Part shown: piece by piece, positions 48,151-55,862 of the stretch
Layout: each line of letters begins with the position of its first letter
Numbering within the stretch: the stretch's first letter is position 1
Notes under the pieces: model-generated
What the model was told of the DNA's origin: nothing
Seen by the model: the letters and a program-made list of their open reading frames with translations, nothing else
The model's database searches: none
NCBI RefSeq assembly: GCF_051962475.1
Contig: NZ_JBQCCF010000012.1
Span: 38,995-102,994, forward strand
DNA length: 64,000 bases
Source of the DNA: Dyella_A sp051962475
Lineage (GTDB): Bacteria; Pseudomonadota; Gammaproteobacteria; Xanthomonadales; Rhodanobacteraceae
Direction of reading: 5' to 3'
Translations under genes and position numbers: made by a program

Positions 48151-48645
48151 CTACAACCCCGGCGCACACCCCGCATCCACGCCCCGCGCAAATGCCGCCA
48201 GCGCCTCCCCATCCGCCGGGTGCCCCTCGTCACCGCCGTCGAACTGCACCCGCCACGCGCCATCGCGCCCGCGCCGCCACACCGTGCTGAAGTGGCCCAT
48301 CGAGGTGTGTGCCTGGCCGTCCTTGCCATGCGTGGTGAGCACGTACGGGCCGCTCGACAACGCCAGGCGACCATCCGCACTCACCACCACATGGGCCGGC
48401 TGCCAGTCCAGCTGCAGTGCCTTGCCGGCGACGATCGGCGCCCACGCCGCGGCAATCGCCGCCGCGCCACGCGCCGGATGCGCGGTGTTCGCATCGAACA
48501 CCGCGTCATCGGCGAGAAACGTTCGGAACGCTGCCGCGTCGTGCGTGCGCACGCTGCGCGCGAACGCCTGTTCGCGTTGCCACACCTGGCAGGCGGGGGA
48601 CGGCGCGGCCGTCGCGGTCATCAGCAGGGCAGCGAGCAGGATCAT
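48151..48645 (-). CDS. Secreted NTF2-like (DUF4440/SnoaL) protein
   Basis: A 164-residue protein: signal peptide (LLAALLMTATAA), then an NTF2-like fold with QREQAFARSVRTHDAAAF (helix 1), FLADDAVFDANTAHPARG and a C-terminal beta sheet with TSMGHFSTVWRRG. The DUF4440/SnoaL group binds small ligands or catalyses their change in a conical pocket. A good ribosome site (GAGGAG) is found upstream of ATG 48645. Function unknown. Confidence 0.75.
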   Translation of the reverse strand: MILLAALLMTATAAPSPACQVWQREQAFARSVRTHDAAAFRTFLADDAVFDANTAHPARGAAAIAAAWAPIVAGKALQLDWQPAHVVVSADGRLALSSGPYVLTTHGKDGQAHTSMGHFSTVWRRGRDGAWRVQFDGGDEGHPADGEALAAFARGVDAGCAPGL

Positions 48646-48727
48646 CGGCCGGACTCCTCAAGACGGTGTGCGCGCGAGCATCCGCGCGCCACGCGGCCGC
48701 CGCCAGTGCCGGGTGATGTGCGACCGC

Positions 48728-49159
48728 TCAGGCGTCGATCGCCGCGTCGCGCGTCTCGTTGTCCGGAAACTCCATGAACACGAAGAACGGCACGCCCCGC
48801 GCATGCCCGGCCCGCGCCATCTCCTCCAGCGCGCGGCGGCTCGCCGCGTAGGCTTCCGGCGCGGCGCGGCAGAACGCCACCGCGTGATCGAACAGCAGCA
48901 CGCGTCCGGCGCCTTCGTCGGCGCGCAGCGCCGCGTCCAGCTGTGCCCATGAGCCGGCCGCCGCCGGCAGACCCGCCAGCGTGGCGATGCGCTGCCGTGC
49001 GCCGGCCTCGTCGTGGCAGTCGGCCAGATCGATGCGCGCCAACGCGAGCCCCGCGCGCTCGGCGTCGCCGACCAGCGTCACCGGGTCATCCGGAGCCACC
49101 CGGTACACCCCGTCGCGTCCGGCATCGTGCAGGTCGATGCCCAGCACCCTCGTCGTCAT
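48728..49159 (-). CDS. Barstar-like (barnase-inhibitor family) protein
   Basis: A 143-residue protein whose middle (LARIDLADCHDEAGARQRIA) and LAGLPAAAGSWAQLDAALRA match the barstar fold, in which an inhibitor of a ribonuclease has a beta-alpha-beta core. A strong AAGGAG ribosome site precedes ATG 49159. No barnase-type RNase is adjacent, so it may inhibit a distant nuclease or be an antitoxin without a local toxin. It precedes soxR on the same strand. Confidence 0.65.
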   Translation of the reverse strand: MTTRVLGIDLHDAGRDGVYRVAPDDPVTLVGDAERAGLALARIDLADCHDEAGARQRIATLAGLPAAAGSWAQLDAALRADEGAGRVLLFDHAVAFCRAAPEAYAASRRALEEMARAGHARGVPFFVFMEFPDNETRDAAIDA

Positions 49160-49234
49160 CGCGATCTCCTTCGGCTGGTGGTCGGACGATGATGCGCCAG
49201 CGCGCCATCGCGCGCCACGCTGCAGCACCGCGCG

Positions 49235-49693
49235 CTACAGCGCATCCGCGTCGAGCAGGCGCGGGCCGCTGCCGCTGTCGCCGAGTCGATCCCCGGCGTT
49301 GCGCAGCGGGCACTTCTTCAGCGACAGGCAACCGCAGCCGATGCAGCCGGTGAGTTCGTCGCGCAGTTGCGTGAGGCGGGCGATGCGCGCGTCCAGCTCG
49401 GCGCTCCAGTGGCTGGACAGGTGCTTCCAGTCCGCCATGTTCGGCGTGCGCTCGTCCGGCAGCTCGGCCAGCGCCGCGGCGATCGACGCCAGCGGCAGCC
49501 CGGTGCGGTTTGCCACGCGGATCACCGCCAGCCGCCGCAGCACGTCGCGCCGGTAGCGACGCTGGTTGCCGGCCGTGCGCCAGCTGCGGATCAGCCCCTT
49601 GCTCTCGTAGAAGTGGATCGCCGACACGCTCAGCCCGCTGCGTTCGGCCACCTGGCCCACGCTCAGCGCCGGAGCATCCGATGCCTTGCCCAT
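49235..49693 (-). CDS. soxR: Redox-sensitive transcriptional activator SoxR
   Basis: MerR-family regulator that senses superoxide and redox-cycling agents through a [2Fe-2S] cluster. The 152-residue protein has the MerR helix-turn-helix (LSVGQVAERSGLSVSAIHFY), a dimerisation helix, and the four-cysteine cluster motif CIGCGCLSLKKC (Cys117, 120, 122, 128). ATG 49693 is chosen; a GTG at 49705 is possible. A near-consensus SoxR box lies between it and the divergent hypothetical gene. No soxS is visible. Confidence 0.94.
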   Translation of the reverse strand: MGKASDAPALSVGQVAERSGLSVSAIHFYESKGLIRSWRTAGNQRRYRRDVLRRLAVIRVANRTGLPLASIAAALAELPDERTPNMADWKHLSSHWSAELDARIARLTQLRDELTGCIGCGCLSLKKCPLRNAGDRLGDSGSGPRLLDADAL

Positions 49694-49713
49694 GCTCGAC
49701 CTCACACGCTTGA

Positions 49714-49731
49714 CCTCAAGTTAAGTTGAGG
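49714..49731. promoter_or_regulatory. SoxR box
   Basis: CCTCAAGTTAAGTTGAGG differs at one central base from the E. coli soxS SoxR box (CCTCAAGTTAACTTGAGG). On the plus strand TTGACC (49710-49715) and TACCGT (49735-49740) frame it as -35 and -10 with a 19-bp spacer, the long spacing MerR-type regulators correct by twisting DNA. Confidence 0.92.
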
Positions 49732-49801
49732 TCGTACCGTGCCGCAGGTCGCGCGTGCAGACAAGCCGCGCGCGTTTCATTCCCCGACCGAGGCACGATC
49801 C

Positions 49802-50155
49802 ATGTCCACGTCTTTTTCCGCCGCTCCGCTCCCTTCGCTGATGCAGCGCCTGGCCGCGCTGTTCCACCCGCTGCACGCCCGCGGCGTGCTGTTCGACGGC
49901 CCCGCCCACCGTTCCATCGACGCTGCAGCGTCGCCCGCGCCGCTGCTCGCCCATTTCGTGCTGCGCGTGCGCCAGTTGCTCGCCGCCACCGACGAAGCGG
50001 CCCGCCAACGCCTGGAGCAGGAGGTGCTCGATCTTGCCGTGCCGCTGCACGCCGCCGGCCTGTTCGAGGTGCTGCAGATTGCGCACGCGCCGCTGGCGAC
50101 GATGGTGGCCGACCACCTGGCGACGGCCACCGGCAGGGCCAGCGTGCCGGGTTAG
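49802..50155 (+). CDS. Hypothetical protein, predicted SoxR target
   Basis: A 117-residue, mostly helical soluble protein (SLMQRLAALFHPLHARG; HFVLRVRQLLAATDEAARQRLEQEVL). No signal peptide, membrane helix, cysteine or known catalytic motif was seen. GTG 49739 is an in-frame alternative that lies inside the SoxR-box promoter region, so ATG 49802 is preferred. It is the only gene driven by the plus-strand SoxR promoter, which suggests a role in the redox-stress response. I do not recognise the family. Confidence 0.7.
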   Translation: MSTSFSAAPLPSLMQRLAALFHPLHARGVLFDGPAHRSIDAAASPAPLLAHFVLRVRQLLAATDEAARQRLEQEVLDLAVPLHAAGLFEVLQIAHAPLATMVADHLATATGRASVPG

Positions 50156-50186
50156 CATGAGGCCCCCGGCCACGCCCCCTCACTCC

Positions 50187-50834
50187 ATGCCGTCAGCCCC
50201 CGTACCGGCCGCACACTCCAATCGTCCCACCGTCAACACCGTGGTCTTCGACCTCGGCGGCGTGCTGGTGGATTGGGACCCGCGCTACCTCTACCGCACG
50301 CTGTTCGACGACGAGGCCGCCATGGAGCGCTTCCTCGCCGAGGTCTGCACGCCGGAGTGGAACCTGGCGCAGGACGCCGGCCGCCCCTGGGCCGAGGCCG
50401 TGGCCGTACTCAGCGCGCAGCACCCGCACCATGCCGAGCACATCGCCGCCTACCGCACGCGCTGGCTGGATACCTTGCGCGGCCCGATCCAGCCCACCGT
50501 CGACCTGCTTGGCGAACTGCGCGAGCAGGGCGTGCGCCTGTACGCGCTCACCAACTGGTCGCAGGAAACCTTCCCGCTGGCGCGCGAGCGCTTCGATTTT
50601 CTCGGTTGGTTCGAGGGCATCGTGGTGTCCGGCGAGGAGCAGCTGATCAAGCCCGATCCTGAGATCTTCCAGCGGCTGATCCAGCGCTACGCGATCGAGC
50701 CGGCCCACACGCTCTATATCGACGACTCACTCCGAAACGTCGCCGCCGCCGAGGCGCTGGGCATGCACGGCTGGCACTTCCAGGGCGCGGACGCGTTGCG
50801 CACCCGCATGCGCGCACTCGGCCTGCCGGTGTAA
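50187..50834 (+). CDS. HAD-superfamily hydrolase (subfamily IA)
   Basis: A 215-residue haloacid-dehalogenase-type phosphatase: motif I VVFDLGGVLVDWD (nucleophilic first Asp), motif II ALTNWSQE, motif III Lys in LIKPDPEIF and motif IV IDDSLRNVAAA. The WDPRYLYR and NWSQETFPLA patterns are typical of the YihX-like glucose-1-phosphate/2-haloacid type group. ATG 50187 is chosen. Could be co-transcribed with the SoxR-linked gene 31 bp upstream. Confidence 0.88.
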   Translation: MPSAPVPAAHSNRPTVNTVVFDLGGVLVDWDPRYLYRTLFDDEAAMERFLAEVCTPEWNLAQDAGRPWAEAVAVLSAQHPHHAEHIAAYRTRWLDTLRGPIQPTVDLLGELREQGVRLYALTNWSQETFPLARERFDFLGWFEGIVVSGEEQLIKPDPEIFQRLIQRYAIEPAHTLYIDDSLRNVAAAEALGMHGWHFQGADALRTRMRALGLPV

Positions 50835-50913
50835 CGCCCGCCCTTGGGGCGGCGCACGGCTTCGGCGATCATGGCCGGCGACGCCGGCGCGGTGCCGGCC
50901 AGGAGTTCCGGGC

Positions 50914-51345
50914 ATGATCGATACCTCCAAACCGCCGCTGCCGCGCGGCATGCTCGCGCTGGGCTGGAGCGGCGTGCTGCCGTTCGCCGGCGCGCTGCTC
51001 GCCGCCTTCGTGTGGCCCGCCTGGGCCGGCTTTGCCGCCGCGGTGTTCGTGGCCTACGGCGCGGTGATCCTCAGCTTTCTCGGCGGCGCGCGCTGGGGCC
51101 GCGGCCTGGCCGGCGGGGTGTCGCCGCTGCGCTTCGTGGAGGCGGTGATGCCCAGCCTCATCGGCTTCTCCGCGCTGCTGTTGCTGCATGCGCCGATGTA
51201 CGCGCTGGCCTTGCTCGCCGCCGGCTTCGCGATCTGGCTGGTGATCGATCAGCGTGATCCGTTGTGGACTGCCCCGTACCGGCGCATGCGTTTGGGCATC
51301 AGCCTGGTGGTGCTGGCGCTGCACGCCGGGTGGCTGGCGGTTTAG
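50914..51345 (+). CDS. DUF3429-type membrane protein
   Basis: A 143-residue inner-membrane protein with five hydrophobic segments and the family block ILSFLGGARWGRGL after helix 2. Ribosome site AGGAG precedes ATG 50914. Members of DUF3429 are small membrane proteins of unknown function common in proteobacteria. Its end is 6 bp from that of the convergent chrA gene. Confidence 0.8.
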   Translation: MIDTSKPPLPRGMLALGWSGVLPFAGALLAAFVWPAWAGFAAAVFVAYGAVILSFLGGARWGRGLAGGVSPLRFVEAVMPSLIGFSALLLLHAPMYALALLAAGFAIWLVIDQRDPLWTAPYRRMRLGISLVVLALHAGWLAV

Positions 51346-51351
51346 GTCGCT

Positions 51352-52551
51352 TCAGAGCGCCGCCCATACCACCGGCGCCAGCGCCCCCGCCACGCACCAC
51401 GCTACCGCCAGCAGCGGCGGCATCCCGGCACGCAGCAGCAGGTACGCGGATAGAGCGATCAGCGCATCCCCCACGCTATGGATCGCGCTGACGCCCACCG
51501 GGTTCACCAGCGCCGCGGCCAGCAGGCCGACCACCCCGGCATTCACGCCAGCCAGTGCGCGGGCGGCGGGCGTGCGGTGGCCCAGCGTTCGCCAGTACGG
51601 CAGCGCGCCCGACACCAGCAACAGCCCCGGCGCGAAGATGCCCGCCAGCGCCACCGTCGCCCCGGGCACGCCGCCCATGCCGCCGGGCAGCCGGGCGCCC
51701 AGAAACGCCGCGAGCGAAAACATCGGCCCCGGCACCGCCTGTGCTGCGCCGTAGCCGGCAAGAAACGTGGCGTTGTCCAGCCAGCCGGCATCCACCACCG
51801 CGCTCTTGAGCAGCGGCAGCACCACGTGGCCACCGCCGAACACCAGCGCACCGGCGCGATAGAACGCCGCCGCCACCCGCCCCAGCGGTGGCAAGCCCGG
51901 CACCAGCAGGGCCACGCCCAGCCCCAGCGCGAACACCCCCAGCAGCCACGCGCCCGTGCGGTGGCCGTAGGCCAGCGCAAACGTCTCGCCTTGTCGTGCC
52001 GTCACGCCACGGCACAGCCACGGCCCCAGCAACGCGCCGCCGGCCACCACCGCCAGCTGCATCCACGCCGCGCCGCTCCACAGCATCACCACGGCGGCGA
52101 CCAGCGCCCACGCGCGGCGCGGCCCGTCCGGCGCCAGCGTGCGCGCCATGCCCAGCACGCCATGCAGCACCACGGCCACCGCCATCAGCTTCAGGCCGTG
52201 CAGCAGCGCCGCGCCCCACGCACCTTCCAGCGCGCGGCTGGCCAGCGCAAAGCCCAGCATCAGCAACGCCGACGGCAACGTGAACCCCACGAACGCCGCC
52301 AGCCCGCCCAGCCACCCCGCACGCAGCAGCCCAATCGAAAACCCCAGCTGGCTGCTCGCCGGCCCCGGCAAAAACTGGCACAGCGCCAACAACTGGCCGA
52401 AGTGCGCCTCGTCCAGCCAGCGCCGCCGCTCCACGAATGCGCGGCGGAAATAGCCGATGTGCGCCACCGGCCCGCCAAACGATGTCAGCCCCAGCAGCAG
52501 GAAGGCGGCCGCGACTTCACCCACGCGGCCGCGCGTCGTCGGCGTGCTCAT
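51352..52551 (-). CDS. chrA: Chromate ion transporter ChrA
   Basis: A 399-residue CHR-family membrane transporter with two homologous halves. Conserved pieces are GLTSFGGPVAHIGYFR, LCQFLPGPASSQLG, and in the second half FGGGHVVLPLL and QAVPGPMFSLAAFLG. CHR proteins expel chromate in resistant strains, though many chromosomal members have unknown anion substrates. Its start overlaps the stop of the multicopper oxidase gene (ATGA), giving a translationally coupled pair. Confidence 0.9.
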   Translation of the reverse strand: MSTPTTRGRVGEVAAAFLLLGLTSFGGPVAHIGYFRRAFVERRRWLDEAHFGQLLALCQFLPGPASSQLGFSIGLLRAGWLGGLAAFVGFTLPSALLMLGFALASRALEGAWGAALLHGLKLMAVAVVLHGVLGMARTLAPDGPRRAWALVAAVVMLWSGAAWMQLAVVAGGALLGPWLCRGVTARQGETFALAYGHRTGAWLLGVFALGLGVALLVPGLPPLGRVAAAFYRAGALVFGGGHVVLPLLKSAVVDAGWLDNATFLAGYGAAQAVPGPMFSLAAFLGARLPGGMGGVPGATVALAGIFAPGLLLVSGALPYWRTLGHRTPAARALAGVNAGVVGLLAAALVNPVGVSAIHSVGDALIALSAYLLLRAGMPPLLAVAWCVAGALAPVVWAAL

Positions 52552-54038
52552 GCGCAGTCGAACAGGGCCATGAAACCGAAGTCCATGTGCAGCTGCATGT
52601 GGCAGTGGAACAGCGACAACCCCAGCTGGTCGGCGGTGAAATCCACCTCCATCGTCTGGTAGCCGCCGAGCATCGCCACGTCCTTGCGCAACCCCGCGGT
52701 GGGCTGGCCGGCGAGGCGGGTGATCTCGAACGTGTGGCGGTGCAGGTGCATCGGGTGGATGTCGTCGCTGGCGTTGTGCATGCGCAGCCGGTAGCGCCGC
52801 CCGTGCGCGAGGCGGAAGCGCGGCGTGCCGGCGTGCATGTCGAACGCCTGGCCGTTGATCGTCCAGCGGTTGAAGCCGCCGGCCGCCGCGTTCTGCTTGG
52901 CGAACGTCATCTCGATCACTTCGTCGGGCTCCGCCGCGGTGGCGCCGGGAATCGTGAAACGGCGATAGTCCCACCCGAACGGCGGCGGTGCCTCCCAGCG
53001 CGGCTCGCCGCGCTGGCCGGCGTACTCCACCACGATGCCCATGCCGCGCGAGCGGTCGTCGTCGGCCAGGTCGCCCAGCACCCACACGCCGGGGCGGTCC
53101 ATCTCCACGATGGCGCTGATCCGCTCGGCGGTGCCCAGCCACAGCACCGGCACGCGCGCGGGGTTCGGCACCGGGTTGCCGTCCATCGCCACCACGGTGA
53201 ACGTGTGGCCGGGCAGGGCGAGGCTGCGGATCTCGGTGGCGCTGCCGTTGAGCACGTGGAACAACACGCGCTCGCCCGCCTTCACCCGCACCGGTTCGCC
53301 GTGGCCGAGCATGCGCCCGTTGATCGCGAACGCCTGGTAGCCCACCTCGTAGCCGTGCCGGTCGCCGCGGGCCAGCGAGGCCTGCATCGCCCGTTCGCCG
53401 CGCGCCTTCAGCGCCGCGTCCACCGAATCCGGGCGCAGGAAATTCATCGCCATGTCGCCGCCTTGGCTGAAAAACGGATCGAACTCCTTCAGCGTCAGGA
53501 ACACCTCGCGGTCGTACGCCCCCGGCTCGTGCCGCGGCTCGATATACACCGGCCCCACCAGGCCGCTGTACTGGCCGCGGGTGAGGTCCGCGCCCGCGCT
53601 GACATGCGTGTGATAGAAGCGGAACCCCGCCGGCCCCGGCACAAAGCTCAGCCGCCGCATGCCGTGCGGCGGGATGTACGGCGTGCCTTCCTCCGCCGCC
53701 CCGTCCACGTCCACCGGCAGGAACTGGCCGTGCCAGTGCAACTGCTCCGGCACGTCGGTGTCGTTGTGTACGTCCACCGCCACGCGCTGCCCCTCGCGAA
53801 AGCGCAGCAGCGGCCCGGGCACGCTGCCGTTGTAGGTGGTGGTGGAGACGATGTGGTCCGGCGCCAGCTCCACCAGGCTGCGCGCGATGCGAAGCGTGTG
53901 GTCGGGTCGACCCTGGGGCAGCGACTGCACCGGCGCAAATGCCCCGGCCAGGGACGGCGCTGTCGCCAGTGCGTTGCTGCCAGCAGCCAGCGCGCCGAGT
54001 CCAGTGAGCTTGAGAAAGTCGCGGCGGTCCAGCGGCAT
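52548..54038 (-). CDS. Multicopper oxidase (Tat-exported)
   Basis: A 496-residue three-domain cupredoxin oxidase. The N-terminus carries a twin-arginine motif RRDFLK (5-10). Copper ligands appear in the four usual blocks: HWHG (His101, 103), FYHTH (His143, 145), HPMHLHRH (near 435) and HCHMQLHMDFG (His478, Cys479, His480, His484). It may oxidise cuprous ions, metals or phenols in the periplasm. Coupling with the chromate-transporter-like gene is unusual and suggests a shared metal or redox role. Confidence 0.92.
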   Translation of the reverse strand: MPLDRRDFLKLTGLGALAAGSNALATAPSLAGAFAPVQSLPQGRPDHTLRIARSLVELAPDHIVSTTTYNGSVPGPLLRFREGQRVAVDVHNDTDVPEQLHWHGQFLPVDVDGAAEEGTPYIPPHGMRRLSFVPGPAGFRFYHTHVSAGADLTRGQYSGLVGPVYIEPRHEPGAYDREVFLTLKEFDPFFSQGGDMAMNFLRPDSVDAALKARGERAMQASLARGDRHGYEVGYQAFAINGRMLGHGEPVRVKAGERVLFHVLNGSATEIRSLALPGHTFTVVAMDGNPVPNPARVPVLWLGTAERISAIVEMDRPGVWVLGDLADDDRSRGMGIVVEYAGQRGEPRWEAPPPFGWDYRRFTIPGATAAEPDEVIEMTFAKQNAAAGGFNRWTINGQAFDMHAGTPRFRLAHGRRYRLRMHNASDDIHPMHLHRHTFEITRLAGQPTAGLRKDVAMLGGYQTMEVDFTADQLGLSLFHCHMQLHMDFGFMALFDCA

Positions 54039-54183
54039 GGCGGTCTCCCGGAGGGCGAGCGTGCAAGCGTAACGCGCGTCGAGCAGGTGTGCCGCCGCAG
54101 GTTCTTCCGCAGGCCGCCGATGTGCTGGTCATGCGCGCGCGCCCGGCGTACTTTCACCGCTTCGCCACTGTCGAGGGAACGCC

Positions 54184-55611
54184 ATGGGTCGCTGGACGCA
54201 AAGGATGGGGATGGTCGTGATGCTGCTCGGCACGTCGACCGCCGGCATGGCGCAGTCGGCGTCGGGCTGGTTCGTCACCGGCTCGGATCGCGCGCATTAC
54301 ACCGTGCAGGGCCAGGGCGACCCGCGCAGCACCCAGGGCGCGCGCGTCACCCTGCGCGGCGTGAACCCGCTGCCCGGCAAGTTCGGCGCCTCGGGCATCA
54401 TCTTCGATGCCGCGCCGTATCGCGGGCATCGCCTCACGCTCACCGCCGATCTATCCACCCGCGACGCCACCCAGGGCGCGCTGATCTGGCTGCGCGTAGA
54501 CGGTGCGCGACCCTCGGAGGCGTTCGCCAACTCGCAACTGCAGCCGGTGCTCGGCACCACCGCCGCGGCGCATCGCGAGGTGCGGGTAGACGTGCCGGAC
54601 GACGCCGAGAAAATCTTCCTCGGCACCGGGCTTACCGGCGCCGGCGAGGTGAGCACCACCAACCTGCGCCTCACCGGGCAGATGTCGCCGGTGGCGCCCG
54701 TCACGCCGCTCGGCCTGCTCAATGCCGCCATCGCCATCGTGCGCGCCCACGCCCTGCACGCTGCGCAAGTGGACTGGCCCACGCTGGAGCCCAAGCTGCG
54801 CGCCATGGTGCGCCCCACCGGCGCCGCGGCGGACGCGTACCCCGTCATCGGCCAGCTGCTGGCCGCGCTGGGCGATCACCACAGCCACCTGCAGCCGGCC
54901 GCCACCGCGCAGAAGCTCGAGCGCGGCGGCTTCCCCTCCTCGCCGCCGAAGGTACAGGCGCTACCCGGCCAGCTCGGCTACATCGACATGCCCGGCTACA
55001 GCGGCATGCAGGCCGCGGCGCGGCGGGCCTTCGTCACCGGCGTCATCGGCGACATCACCCGCGTGCAGCCGCAGGCGCGCTGCGGCTGGGTGGTGGACCT
55101 GCGCCACAACCCCGGCGGCAGCATGCTGCCCATGCTCGCCAGCCTGCGTCCGCTGTTGGGTGAGGGCGTGCTCGGCGGGTTCCGCAATGCGCAGGGCCAG
55201 GTGCATCCGCTGCACGCGGCCAGCCCGCTCGACCCGGATCTGCCCAAGGGGCCGGCGCTGGAACACGCGCGCGTCGCCGTGCTGCAGGGGCCGCGCACCG
55301 CCAGCTCCGGCGAGGTGGTAGCCATCGCCTTCCGCGCCCGGCCCGGCACGCGCTCGTTCGGCCAGCCCACGGCGGGCCTGAGCACCGGCAACAGCAGCTT
55401 CCAGCTGCCCGACGGCAGCGAGATATTCCTCACCACCGCGGTCGACATGGACCGCACCGGCCGTGCCTACGGCGAGCGCATCGCCCCCGATCAAGCCGTG
55501 CCCGCCGAGGCCACCGCCAAAGGCGACGCCACGCTGGATGCCGCGCGCCATTGGCTCACCGGCGCCTGCGGTGCAACTGCACAACGGGTTGCCGCCGGCC
55601 CAAACCTATAA
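54184..55611 (+). CDS. S41-like (C-terminal processing) peptidase, secreted
   Basis: A 475-residue exported protein. After a signal peptide (VVMLLGTSTAGMAQ) comes a beta-rich domain (about 30-170), then an S41 protease-type core with GWVVDLRHNPGGSMLPML and the catalytic Ser in GPRTASSGEVVAIAF. The PDZ domain usual for CtpA is not evident; a similar layout occurs in TSPc-domain peptidases with carbohydrate-binding-like N-terminal parts. Probable periplasmic or cell-surface hydrolase; substrate unknown. Confidence 0.8.
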   Translation: MGRWTQRMGMVVMLLGTSTAGMAQSASGWFVTGSDRAHYTVQGQGDPRSTQGARVTLRGVNPLPGKFGASGIIFDAAPYRGHRLTLTADLSTRDATQGALIWLRVDGARPSEAFANSQLQPVLGTTAAAHREVRVDVPDDAEKIFLGTGLTGAGEVSTTNLRLTGQMSPVAPVTPLGLLNAAIAIVRAHALHAAQVDWPTLEPKLRAMVRPTGAAADAYPVIGQLLAALGDHHSHLQPAATAQKLERGGFPSSPPKVQALPGQLGYIDMPGYSGMQAAARRAFVTGVIGDITRVQPQARCGWVVDLRHNPGGSMLPMLASLRPLLGEGVLGGFRNAQGQVHPLHAASPLDPDLPKGPALEHARVAVLQGPRTASSGEVVAIAFRARPGTRSFGQPTAGLSTGNSSFQLPDGSEIFLTTAVDMDRTGRAYGERIAPDQAVPAEATAKGDATLDAARHWLTGACGATAQRVAAGPNL

Positions 55612-55862
55612 TCGCCGCTTCACCTGCAGGATCACGCATCACCTTGGCAACGGCAGCGTGTCCGTCGCCCCTCCGCGGCTTTCAGTCAAGGTGGCCGCTC
55701 GCTGCCGTCCGACTCTCCGCGGAGCGCGCCGCTTGCCAGGGGTAGTGCACCGCAAGTTCTTTCGCTCTCGTGTCAGTGCGTCCCGGTCGCCCAAAACGCC
55801 GCGCTGCGAAGCGGCCGCCCTGCTATGTTCCGTCGCGGGGATAACAGGGACAGGGGGAACGC

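Noticed and set aside
52437..55163. Long plus-strand open frame of about 900 codons
   Set aside because: It runs antisense to the multicopper oxidase and through part of the protease gene in another frame; no domain is seen and the composition is Arg/Ala/His-rich.
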